A stretch of 64,000 nucleotides of DNA. Source: Pocillopora verrucosa (Eukaryota > Cnidaria > Anthozoa > Scleractinia > Pocilloporidae). The stretch spans positions 27,181,388 through 27,245,387 of the forward strand of contig NC_089316.1 of NCBI RefSeq assembly GCF_036669915.1, read 5' to 3'. Under the pieces are notes generated by a model that was not told where the DNA came from, searched no databases, and saw only the letters and a list, made by a program, of their open reading frames with translations. Position numbers and translations under genes: made by a program. This document shows positions 55,616 through 64,000 of the stretch, in pieces (within the stretch, counting starts at the first letter, position 1; every line of letters starts with the position of its first letter).

Positions 55616-58600
55616 TTACGAGTACAGCATGTGACGATAAAAGGAATTGATGTCCATTTTGCATGTGGAACAAGGAAACTCTTTGGTTAAAAAAGGCTCA
55701 TACCTATAAGAAAAGGAAAATAAAAACTAGTAAATTAAATTGAAAACATAATAAAATATTTTCTCTGCCTAAAATATTAAACCATTTTGTGCCCTGCAGA
55801 TCTATGTGGCCCTGATAAGCAAGAACCTCCTCAATTGTAATCCAAACTCTAACATCAGTAAGCATACTCTCCATACTGTGATCTATACACATCTTAAGGT
55901 TATATACACATCTTAAGGTTCTATACACATCTTAAGGTTCTATACACATCTTAAGGTTCTATACACATCTTAAGGTTCTATACACATCTTAAGGTTCTAT
56001 ACACATCTTAAGGTTCTATACACATCTTAAGGTTCTATACACATCTTAAGGTTCTATACATATCTTAAGGTTCTATACATATCTTAAGGTTCTATACATA
56101 TCTTAAGGTTCTATACATATCTTAAGGTTCTATACATATCTTAAGGTTCTATACATATCTTGAGGTTCTATACATATCTTAAGGTTTTATACATATCTTA
56201 AGTTTGTTTGAGCGACTAGCATCTCATTTCTCCCAACAATATCAGCCCTGAATCAAACATCACGGTCATGAGAATAAGGAAATGATCACCAACTAAAGAA
56301 GTTCTCGATTGTTTACCAAATTCTCCTCATCAGCACCTTAGGAAATGTACAGAGAACAGTATAGAGAATTTGCATACTAATATCAGGGTGTTAAGGTTAA
56401 GAGACCTACCAAAAATTCACTGCTACATTTCTTTGCTCTTCCTTACTTGGAGATGACTGAACCTCATGCCACCAAAATGATGGCATAAATAGAACATCAC
56501 CTTCATTTATTGTACAATTCAAAGCCAGTGCCTCCTTAAATTTTGGAAATCTTTGATAATCCGGTTTAAGGATATCAACTGGAGACATCACCATCGAGGT
56601 ACTTTCTAGAAGCTTTTTACGACGGAACTTCTTGTTTGTGGGATTGTAGTCAAGTGTAGCTTCTTGAATATGAGCTTCATACAGTTTTGCGTTATCATGT
56701 GGTTCATATAAGAACAATTGTTTTGTCCCACTGATCTGAAAGGGAAAAGAGATATTGATAATGATATTCACTTGGTTTGACTGCAGTTATAAAGCTGTAC
56801 ACTTTTATAGAGATGTATAAATAAATAGTTAATCCTTAAAACACTAGGAGTGATAAACATCAAATTTCTCTCAACACTATTAATCCTGAATCAAACATTT
56901 AAGTTATGAGAATAAAGAAAATCATTGCGAGTTCAAGTAGGGAGAACTTGTAAACTGATGTTAGGGTGTAAATGGTTAACCCTTTAATTCCCAAGATCTC
57001 ATTAGTAATTCTCCTTACTATCTAGTATACAATTCTTCTAATATTACTTCTGAGAATTTGGTATTGGATCAACTAATGATCCCCTAATCGATACTCTTCT
57101 AAGTTCTCATCACTTGACTTCTTGATTTTGTACTGATATTGTAAGGAGAAATTCTGTCTTGGTCACTCATGGGAGTTAAAGTGTTCAGCAAAATCTTAAT
57201 CCAGTTTGTGGTACCCATTTATACTCCAGGATGAAGAGATGCATTGTGCGAGTTAAGTGTCTTACACCCAAGACAATGACCCAGCTATGTCTTGAACCTG
57301 GACCTTTCAACCTGAAGTCCACCACATTGACTGTAAGGATGGCGCATCTCCCACTTTTTTTTTCCATGCCATTGTGATTTTTTTGTTTCAATTTACAAAA
57401 CTAATTCAAAATATACTCCACTTGAACACCTTCTGTTTAGATCAACTTACCTGACACAGAAAGTTATCAAATGGGTCAAAATGCAGCTTGCCTAACGTAT
57501 TACCATTACTTAGCCAAATATTCAAATGTCTTCTCTTTAATTCTCCAGCAACAAAAGGCATTTCTCTGATGTCTTGTTCGAGCTCTGGAAGTAAACTTGG
57601 TATTGAAGAGTACTCTAAATAAGCTGAAATATGACTATTATTTGATGCCTGAAGTATTTCCATGAAAGATGAGAATTTCATTTCTAAAAATGCAGGACGA
57701 ACAACCACCAAGTCTGGAAAAGGAAGCTGAGATTTCACCACATCTGGAAAATTGAAATGTTTGAAATCCTCAAAATTGTTGGCTTTCTCACAACCTTCAT
57801 ATTCTCCATAAGGTGCAAATGCAATCCGCACCATCTTGTGTCCAAACTTTTTTGTGAGGAAATCACTTGTCCATTTTTTTATCGCAGGCCAGTTTTTTAC
57901 AGCATCTATGAAAAGTCAAAGCAAGGGTAATTTACAAAAAACTGTTACGTGATGTGGAAAATTGAATGACCTATAGTTGGTTGGTGCCTTAGGCTACACT
58001 GAAGTGTCTAGGTTGCCAGAGAAACCTGGGGGGTGGTGAGTAACCCCTTGTTATAGACTGACATCCCCCCTTTAGGAAGATGGCAAGACTGATAGAGCTA
58101 GAAAAAGGCTATTAGATTCATGCTGTGGAGGCTGAGGTAAGCTTAAGTCAGATAAGCCACTAAGCTTAAGAAAGAAGATAAGTTAAATTTAATTTTTAAT
58201 TACTTCCAATAAAATTGTCCAGTCTGAAGTTCTTCAGGGAGGGGTTTGTGGGGAAAAATAATCTAGCTGCTGTTCACAAAGGTTATTGGAAATGACTCTA
58301 AACATATTACCAAGTTTGTACAATTTTTCTCACCTGTGATGACAACCGGCTTTGATCGAAAATAGTATTCATTAAAAAATTTCTCTTTGGAAGGAAGAGG
58401 AATCCGTTCACATGTCCCACCAATGTTGACAGGGCCTGAATTATGATCATGTCTTAGGTCCTCACGTTTTGGAACCCGGTACAAATTTTTTAAAATTCTC
58501 CTCCTTAATAGACCGGCTGGAGATAAACTACCATCCTGTTGCCTGAAAGTCTCACAGTTTTCATTGAGAAATGCAAGTAATTCTTGAACTGTTCTGGAGC

Positions 58601-59009
58601 CCCGAAATATCTGGGCTTTAGGTAAATGTTTCCAAGCTGGTCGTATAAGGCATGCCCTGTCCGACTTTTTTCTTGGAAAGAACGCCAGATCGCTATAATC
58701 AGCCAAATCTCGACCTGTACTACGTTCCCACGAGATCTTACTTGCATCACCAAGACTTAAAACTCCCACATTAACTCGGCTTTCATTTTTAAAAGCCATA
58801 GAAAGTTTTTGAAAAATTGAATGAAGAGTAGTATCCTTCAACGCCGGCTTCAATGCCGCCAAAACGCAACCGCTCTTCACTGCTGCGGTGATATTTGCGA
58901 GAGAATATTCATTCAGACCTTCTAAGTCTGCTAAATTTATACCAGCCATGAGTGAAATGATTAAAAGGTATAACAATTTCACTGAAAATAACCTCGTTAC
59001 TAACGCCAT
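55616..59009 (-). CDS. Secretory-pathway JmjC/cupin-8 2-oxoglutarate oxygenase
   Basis: Four minus-strand exons (59009-58334, 57905-57451, 56735-56410, 55703-55616) join in phase to 514 aa. An N-terminal hydrophobic signal peptide (about 1-27) is followed by a region of about 170 residues with thioredoxin-like character, ending FRGSRTVQELLAFLNENC. The cupin-8/JmjC part begins at KPVVITDAVKNWPAIKKWTS. Fe(II) ligands are H367 and D369 (LHFDPFDNFLCQ) and H467 (MPSFWWHEVQS), so the triad is complete. The next exon starts ISGTKQLFLY, which fits the strand carrying the 2-oxoglutarate contact. The last exon gives YEPFLTKEFPCSTCK. Predicted Fe(II)/2OG hydroxylase of the JMJD/HIF1AN-related class, acting in the ER or secreted; no KDEL-type tail is seen. 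The substrate is unknown. The thioredoxin-like call is the weakest part. Confidence 0.88.
55829..55896 (-). mobile_element. MITE family B terminal fragment, reverse
   Basis: TGTAATCCAAACTCTAACAT, then CAGTAAGCATACTCTCCATA and CTGTGATCTATACACATCTT, aligns with the reverse complement of the family B right end (TTTACACCCTAACATCAGTA ... CTCTATACATTTCCTAAGG). It runs directly into the 19-bp minisatellite. Confidence 0.55.
55880..56202. repeat. 19-bp minisatellite (CTATACAYATCTTAAGGTT)n
   Basis: About 17 units of period 19. The first half has CTATACACATC and the second half CTATACATATC, with a sharp switch near 56058. Single-base variants occur near both ends (TATATACACATC near 55900, CTTGAGG near 56161). 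It lies in intron 3 of the JmjC gene, between two family B MITE pieces. Confidence 0.92.
56203..56396 (+). mobile_element. MITE, family B copy 5
   Basis: It begins GAGCGACTAGCATCTCATTT right after the minisatellite and ends ACTAATATCAGGGTGTTAAG with TTAA at 56397-56400. The left terminus is lost to the minisatellite junction. Confidence 0.65.
56831..56975 (+). mobile_element. MITE, family B copy 6, internally deleted
   Basis: TTAA at 56827-56830 and 56976-56979 flank it. About 60 bases of the family B middle (the ATTGTTAGACAAATTCTCC region) are missing. Its right TTAA is shared with the next MITE. Confidence 0.65.
56980..57180 (-). mobile_element. piggyBac-like MITE, family A copy 7, reverse
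   Basis: It begins CCCTTTAATTCCCAAGATCT directly after the TTAA that ends copy B6, and finishes TCACTCATGGGAGTTAAAGT. Two MITEs of sister families therefore abut at one TTAA. Confidence 0.7.
57195..57345 (-). mobile_element. tRNA-derived SINE, reverse
   Basis: It shares GGTACCCATTTATACTCC, AGTGTCTTAC and the CTTGAACC-GGACC B-box segment with 9270-9460. It lies in intron 2 of the JmjC gene. Confidence 0.55.
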
Positions 59010-59754
59010 ATTTTCTTTATTAGGTGTTGTGTGACCAATAACCGAGAGAGATTGGGAACAAACTTACGTGGCGCGCTCTGACTCACAGAGGGAAGAGTCT
59101 TGTTCTGTTGAAAGTATCTCTGAAGTTTGAGAAAAGATCCTTTCATAACACTCGAGGTTTAATTTCGAGGTGATAATTGGGTGGTTAAGTGCGGTGATCT
59201 CATGTAAATCGCGGCGTTTTCGAGTTGAGCTCTTCAAAGTGTTTCAGAATCAGAAGAAACGGAAATAATTTTAACACTATTTTGCACTTTGGTCTAAGGA
59301 CTGGGAACTCAAAAAAGTAGCGCATTTTGCAGTAGTCAGCTAGAGTGTACGAAGAATCACTTCAGTCAAAACTAATTTTGTTAGATCTCGCAACTGACCC
59401 TTTTTTAACTTACTGATAAAGGATCTTTATTTGCAGAAGCCCTGACATTGGTTTTTTTATGGAAGGGAGAGAAAATTGTCTTTTTTTATTCTCGCAGCTA
59501 TGATTGAGACTGATGGTAAGCAAGTTTAATTTTTTGATCAGATTTACGTAATTTACAGGCGTTGGAAAGTGATAAAAAACGGTAAACAAAATTGAGCATG
59601 TCAAGAACAAGCTCTCTGCACACAAACAAGATCTCCTTGAGACCTGTAAGTCTTCTAGCATTTCTTTATTATTTCTCTCAGTCACTACTAGCAAGGCGTG
59701 AAGCGCTGAAAGCGCGAGTCCCAACTCTACACGCCTCTTCCCGCCGTTTGCGCC
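59010..59754. other. JmjC promoter and Mab-21 3' flank
   Basis: This separates two genes on the minus strand. The part next to 59009 must hold the JmjC promoter, and the part next to 59755 the 3' UTR of the Mab-21 gene. I see no exon or repeat; short open frames lack domain character. Confidence 0.45.
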
Positions 59755-62037
59755 CTATCCAATGCTAAGTTCTGTTTTCAACTCGTGTTGCTTTTCAATC
59801 AACTTAGTGAAGTCTTCCTCGGACAGTTCAGCTTGTAATTCTTGTTTAGACAAGACTAGTTCAATAGCGAGCAGTTGGCTTGGCTTGTAGGTTCCCCAGT
59901 TAATACTCAAGTAAATTTCGGATAGGACACTCTTGTTCATGAGGAACGCGCTTGCTTGAAATGTGACGTAGGCGCACTCCAAATGAACGTGCATCAAATA
60001 ATCTGCGAGGAGACGAGTCAGGAAAAACATTTGTCCTTCATTGCTTGACCGAAACAAAGATCCAGTCACAGCGCTTGCCTGCTTTGTAGGTTTTCCAAGA
60101 ATTACCATCAGAAGCTTCATAAACTTGGTGGCCTCGTGATCCGTTGTAAAAAAGTTGGGTCCACCAACCCATTTCTTTACGACAAAGTTATAGATGGCGT
60201 CGCAATATCTTTCGTGAACTTGAGCTGCCCAGAAGAGGCAATCTTTGAAGATGGGGTTTACCAGGTACTCATGAAATTCTAGAGAATTGTCCCAACTTTC
60301 CTTGTGGAGAGGCGATGGATGAAGAGCTAAAAAAACGTTAAACACCGCCAAGGCTACAGCACTCGCCTCCGTTACTTTCATCTCATCTGTGGCTAAGTAT
60401 TCCTCGAGCATTGAAAGCACCATGTTTGTTGTTGGATTTTCAACGGGTGTGAAAGTGTCAGAAAGAGCTGAAAGCAACCTTGTGTACCCTTGAGACCCAG
60501 CTTCGTGAGTAGCTCTGTGTAGAATTTCGGCCTTCTTCACCAGACAAGCAGCAGATTCGAGACACCGATTCGAAATGTTAATTTGAACTTTCTTTATGGG
60601 TCTTAGAATATAAGCCAAAGCCATTACTAGAAAATTGTATTTACAATTCTGGAGAAACTTTGTAGGGTTTTCTTTGAGCTGCTGAGTGAGCGATGTATCA
60701 AACAAAACGGGCAGTACTTGATTGCTTTGTATGTAATAACAAAAAGATTGCGTTACAGAGTCGCGGATTTCCCTCAGAGCGTGACACGTTTTCAAAATGT
60801 CTTCAGGAGAGCGGTGATCCACCATGTTGTTCTTAGCAATAAAATAATTTGGCACCGAGCCTTTGGCATAGAATGCAATAAGGAAATCGAGCAGTTCAAG
60901 AACATTTGTGGCCAAGCTCTGTTCATTCCAAACCTTGACTCCCTTCCTCTCAAGCAACCAAAATAAACACGTTTTGAGATAATACGAGGCGAAAGCATCT
61001 GCGTCACGCAATTTCATCTCACTTTTGATCAGTACCTTAAGCACGGAGTATGCTAACTTTTGTTCGTCTGTCAGGGAACGAGCAAGCATCAGCTCAGCAA
61101 CAGAGAAAGAAAATCGCCACTCGAACTCCTTGAGGTGGCTCATGTGGGAACCAACCGGAACGACATGACAACCCTGAGATGATATCGCGGAAACCTGCTC
61201 GAAACTTGGCCATGATTGCGGCCTGTCCCTAAGAATCCACTCCGTCGCTTGCAATGGCCACTTTTCACATTTCAGCCCATATACAAAGTCATGATCGACG
61301 TTATATGAGCCAGTGGCATACTGCAAGGAATACGAAGGACCTACAATGGAGCCTTCCTTCGATGTCATCCATGGAAGACTCAACGGAATGAGCTCCCGAC
61401 TACTCTCGATGAATTTCGAATTCTGAAGGCAGTGCTCCCGAACGGAATCTGAATCAGTTGGAAAAATGAGCCTCTTATTCGACAAGTGTAAATATCCTGC
61501 ATGCGAAGCGTCATAAATGAACAGGTCATTTTCCGCGATATTTGATCCCTTGTCAGAAAGAGACCCTTTCTCATGCGCAACGTGTTCGTCTTCTTCAATG
61601 CTTTTCTCTCCTTCGGTCTCCTTTCGCTTCACACCTTCTTGTAATTTAGGGCTGGTTTTGATGATCATGTGGTCGGCATCAGTATTCCATGTTTGACCGT
61701 GAACCAGTTGAGGAAGAGAAAGCCCTTCGAATCCGCTTCCGGAATGAATAACCTCTACATCGGGATAATCGCGACAAGCTTGTGCCAAGTTTTGGGCATG
61801 TTCATCGATGATCTCCTCCATGTCTCCTCTGAAAATATTGAAAAAGGATACCAGATCCAGCACTAAATTCAAATGTAGTACCTCTGAGTTATCCATGTTG
61901 CTCTTCACTTCAAAGCTCGAGAACGCGCAACGCAAAACACCCACCCTTCCCGGCCACCCTTTCGCGCATCTCTCTACAACTAGCGTCCAGTTTTCTCTCA
62001 TACATACATTCGAACTTGTATTAAAGCGATCGCTCAC
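59755..62037 (-). CDS. Mab-21 / cGAS-like nucleotidyltransferase-fold protein (760 aa), intronless
   Basis: A single exon. The nucleotidyltransferase core starts at about residue 60: [10 protein letters not shown] (residues 100-109, the GS loop) and TDADHMII (D120, D122), then [20 protein letters not shown] with D248 or D250 as the third acidic residue. The catalytic triad is therefore intact by inspection. The Mab-21 C-terminal helical lobe follows ([48 protein letters not shown]). A further 350 helical residues after about 410 exceed the usual 360-520 aa of Mab-21 and cGAS proteins. I see no zinc-thumb cluster like that of vertebrate cGAS. Members of this superfamily in corals act as cGAS-like receptors making cyclic dinucleotides, but many Mab-21 proteins are not catalytic. 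Met48 (ATG at 61896-61894) is an alternative start that would give 713 aa. Confidence 0.88.
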   Translation of the reverse strand: MSDRFNTSSNVCMRENWTLVVERCAKGWPGRVGVLRCAFSSFEVKSNMDNSEVLHLNLVLDLVSFFNIFRGDMEEIIDEHAQNLAQACRDYPDVEVIHSGSGFEGLSLPQLVHGQTWNTDADHMIIKTSPKLQEGVKRKETEGEKSIEEDEHVAHEKGSLSDKGSNIAENDLFIYDASHAGYLHLSNKRLIFPTDSDSVREHCLQNSKFIESSRELIPLSLPWMTSKEGSIVGPSYSLQYATGSYNVDHDFVYGLKCEKWPLQATEWILRDRPQSWPSFEQVSAISSQGCHVVPVGSHMSHLKEFEWRFSFSVAELMLARSLTDEQKLAYSVLKVLIKSEMKLRDADAFASYYLKTCLFWLLERKGVKVWNEQSLATNVLELLDFLIAFYAKGSVPNYFIAKNNMVDHRSPEDILKTCHALREIRDSVTQSFCYYIQSNQVLPVLFDTSLTQQLKENPTKFLQNCKYNFLVMALAYILRPIKKVQINISNRCLESAACLVKKAEILHRATHEAGSQGYTRLLSALSDTFTPVENPTTNMVLSMLEEYLATDEMKVTEASAVALAVFNVFLALHPSPLHKESWDNSLEFHEYLVNPIFKDCLFWAAQVHERYCDAIYNFVVKKWVGGPNFFTTDHEATKFMKLLMVILGKPTKQASAVTGSLFRSSNEGQMFFLTRLLADYLMHVHLECAYVTFQASAFLMNKSVLSEIYLSINWGTYKPSQLLAIELVLSKQELQAELSEEDFTKLIEKQHELKTELSIG

Positions 62038-62439
62038 GGAGAAAGGCGGGTTGACCGATCAAAATAGGTTCCACAGAATAGTGGTGTTATAGAGAAAGTG
62101 TCTCTTAAACCCATAATTCACCTCTCAATGCACAAAAACTCCCTTCAAAGTACCAAATACATTGATTTCGGGAGAGAAAAATAGATTGATATACTTGAAG
62201 GATTTTTCTTAGTTTTAAGTGCTTCCGCTTTAGTGGCACAGTTGGAGGTATCAGTAAAGATTGACCACGGCCGCTTGATAGAAGTGAAAATTACAGTAAG
62301 GCGAAAAAATTTGGGACTTTGACAAGCGACTGGTTAACAAAGGGTGACCGCTAAATACGGCGGCCCTTAATACAGGTTCCACTGTATTACGGGCTGCTAA
62401 TTGGATCCCCTCATCATCAAGATGTAACCAATAACCAGT

Positions 62440-62622
62440 GACCAGTGACCAGCATCTAATTTCTCCTTACAATATCACCTCTAAATCAAACATGAAGGTC
62501 ACGAGAATGACGGAAATGATTAAAAGCTCGTGATTGTTAGACAAATTCTCCCTGTAAGTACTATAGGAAATGTATAGAGAACAGTATGGAGAATTTGTAT
62601 ACCGATGTTAGAGTGTAAAGGG
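62440..62622 (+). mobile_element. MITE, family B copy 7
   Basis: It reads GACCAGCATCTAATTTCTCC through ACCGATGTTAGAGTGTAAAGGG with TTAA at 62623-62626. The left end is degenerate and preceded by a short CCAGTGA tandem. Confidence 0.65.
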
Positions 62623-63114
62623 TTAACCTAAATCGGGCCTTCCTTCATTGCAAACCTGTCATTTATTTATTCATCTCCTTCCCTGAGGCGTTGGCTTATT
62701 TTATTTCCTTCGTTGACAATCTTAAGACTCTCCTTGGACCTGAGCAACTTCGCACCTACCTCTCCCCTAACCCAAGCACAGGCAACTGATGACAAGCTAG
62801 GGTTATTGATGCGTTAGGGGAGGAGTAGGTGCGCAATTACCCAGACACCAGCATTGATCCCTCTCCTTTTATATCGCATTAATGTTTTTTGCTAATCTGC
62901 CTTGTCTCGCTCTTTTCAACGAAAGATGTGCGTAAAAATAGAAAAAATAAAAGTTTTGAAATTCTTTAGTATCATGCTACAGAAGACGTCGAAGTCCTGC
63001 GTTAGATTCTGGAAGAACTACGAGATTCGAAAACTTCACCATTCCCCCGCCCCCCGGCATTTGAACTTTTGAAGTTTGGTTTGTTCAAATTACCACCTCC
63101 ACTTTCCACTGGAA

Positions 63115-63190
63115 AGACTTGACACTTCTGGTTCAAATTCCCAACCCCAGCAAGACCAGGCTAAAATTCCCCACCGCCGAGCAAGGAAGA
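63115..63190. repeat. Dispersed repeat shared with 53777-53850
   Basis: Both copies read C-CTGGAAA-A-T-GACACTT, then C-GGTTCAAATT-CCCA-CCCAGC, in the same orientation. The class is unknown. Confidence 0.5.
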
Positions 63191-63491
63191 TGGTCGTGGG
63201 TTTCCCGGGGGGAAAGGATGTTGAAGCTTTGAATTGATTGGCGCATTAACAGTCACGAAGACGAAAATAAAAGCTGGCGATGACGATGTTTCAAAATTAC
63301 GGCGAAGTCAAAAAAAAAAAAAAAAAAAGTTTACAGGAAGCGACGACGAAGCCAACAACCACGATAACAAAGACGACGCACCAACATACCCCACAGAACA
63401 TATGAAAATGCACAATAGTTTATCCCTATCCTGGACCACAAAATTTCATATTTCCCTCTCTACCGTTCTATAAATATCAATAATATTAAGT

Positions 63492-63945
63492 TTATGACTC
63501 GGTCAGAACTGGGCCGAGGTTGATATGTAGCTTGTGTTTCAATGTAACCACTTGTTCTTCCGACTCCTGACCGCCTCGCACCAGGGCTGTTGTTATGTGT
63601 TTGTATTCATACTGCATGATCATGGAAAACTGAAAAATAATGACAGTAAATGACCAATTATCGTCTTTTTTAAAGAAGACCTCATGCATACCACAGTTCT
63701 ACTGACAGAGAGAGGTTCAGCACGAGTGTTTCTTCGCCCGCGGTAAAGTTCGCGACCTTGAGTAACAGGAAGCGGTAAAGCAAAGCCAAGACAACCCCGG
63801 ATTATTTTCAACACTTAACTGAAATAGAAAAACGCTGCTTTGAATAAGACAAGAACTCCTACACACCTTGACATCCCCAACTGGCTTTTGTGGCAAAACT
63901 TTTACAAGAAACCACAACTTGTTGGCTTGTCGGTTGACGACAACT
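63492..63945 (-). CDS. Terminal exons of an unidentified minus-strand gene (partial)
   Basis: The last exon, 63629-63492, follows a clean TTATTTTTCAG and encodes FSMIMQYEYKHITTALVRGG ... LKHKLHINLGPVLTES before TAA. The exon before it, 63945-63867, follows TCTTATCAG and encodes VVVNRQANKLWFLVKVLPQK followed by PVGDVK, ending in phase 0 at AAG|GTGTGT. The two join in phase. The rest of the gene lies beyond the right edge of the window. I do not recognise the family. A further open segment at about 63690-63842 on the same strand could be an alternative exon, but its acceptor frame hits a stop. Confidence 0.55.
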
Positions 63946-64000
63946 CTGATAAGACAACAAAAGCAGCTATAACATTACAACCTACAGTTTGATACACTAT

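Larger units (their letters stand above)
62038..63491. other. Intergenic DNA upstream of the Mab-21 gene
   Basis: The end near 62038 should contain the Mab-21 promoter. A family B MITE occupies about 62440-62622. A dispersed repeat at 63115-63190 is shared with 53777-53850, and a poly-A run lies at about 63309-63328. No exon is seen. Confidence 0.45.

Noticed and set aside
55704-55928. Coding exon of the JmjC gene at 55704-55928 on the minus strand
   Set aside because: The sequence aligns with the MITE family B end; the true last exon (55616-55703) follows a proper TTATAG acceptor in the right phase.
63690-63842. Middle exon between the two terminal exons at the right edge
   Set aside because: From its acceptor the only open frame ends at an internal stop and the alternative frame meets TAA at the junction, while the flanking exons join directly in phase.
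1-64000. CRISPR arrays, bacterial operons or phage genes
   Set aside because: Introns, poly(A) signals, SINEs and animal gene families throughout show nuclear metazoan DNA; no direct-repeat/spacer array is present.

Overview
This is an intron-rich, AT-rich metazoan window, most likely from a cnidarian and probably an anthozoan or coral. The evidence is the mix of families: a compact IRF, a single CREBL2, a single CAMSAP/Patronin gene, a Mab-21-type nucleotidyltransferase and a DUF4773-like secreted protein. Hundreds of small non-autonomous repeats are typical of such genomes, and many are visible here. I cannot name the species. All gene models were spliced by hand from GT/AG sites and reading phase. 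Six complete multi-exon or intronless models sum to a whole number of codons.

Layout. 1-1783 is upstream DNA with IRF-type (GAAACTGAAA) motifs. 1815-8212 (+) is an interferon regulatory factor gene. 9963-14948 (+) is a four-finger, JAZ/ZNF346-like zinc-finger protein with an RG-rich tail (388 aa). 17180-18059 (-) is CREBL2, a bZIP factor (164 aa), head-to-head across about 0.8 kb with 18877-42846 (+). That gene is a giant CAMSAP/Patronin microtubule minus-end protein with 20 coding exons and about 3,579 aa. It carries a single 4.7-kb exon encoding 16 copies of a repeat I do not recognise from any CAMSAP. 44483-44668 (+) is a possible small lipidated protein. 47256-52570 (+) is a secreted protein with two tandem 10-cysteine DUF4773-like domains. 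54760-55479 (+) is an intronless conserved-looking protein of unknown function. 55616-59009 (-) is a secretory-pathway JmjC/cupin-8 hydroxylase (514 aa). 59755-62037 (-) is an intronless Mab-21/cGAS-like protein (760 aa). 63492-63945 (-) holds the last exons of an unidentified gene that runs off the window.

Mobile and repeated DNA fills introns and intergenic space. There are at least 13 copies or fragments of a TTAA-flanked MITE with termini CCCTTTAACTCCC or CCCTTTACACCCT, which resembles piggyBac ends. There is one TTA-flanked, Harbinger-like MITE, several tRNA-derived SINEs, an 8-bp minisatellite, and a 19-bp minisatellite that appears to have grown out of one of the MITEs.

How the genes relate. 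There is no operon-like logic. IRF and the Mab-21 protein both belong to families used in innate nucleic-acid sensing, but they lie 54 kb apart and their proximity may be chance. CREBL2 and CAMSAP share a divergent promoter region. The strongest candidates for something undescribed are the repeat array in the giant CAMSAP exon (with a likely ancestral copy in an upstream exon), the tandem exon-by-exon duplication in the DUF4773 gene, and the intronless 239-aa protein.
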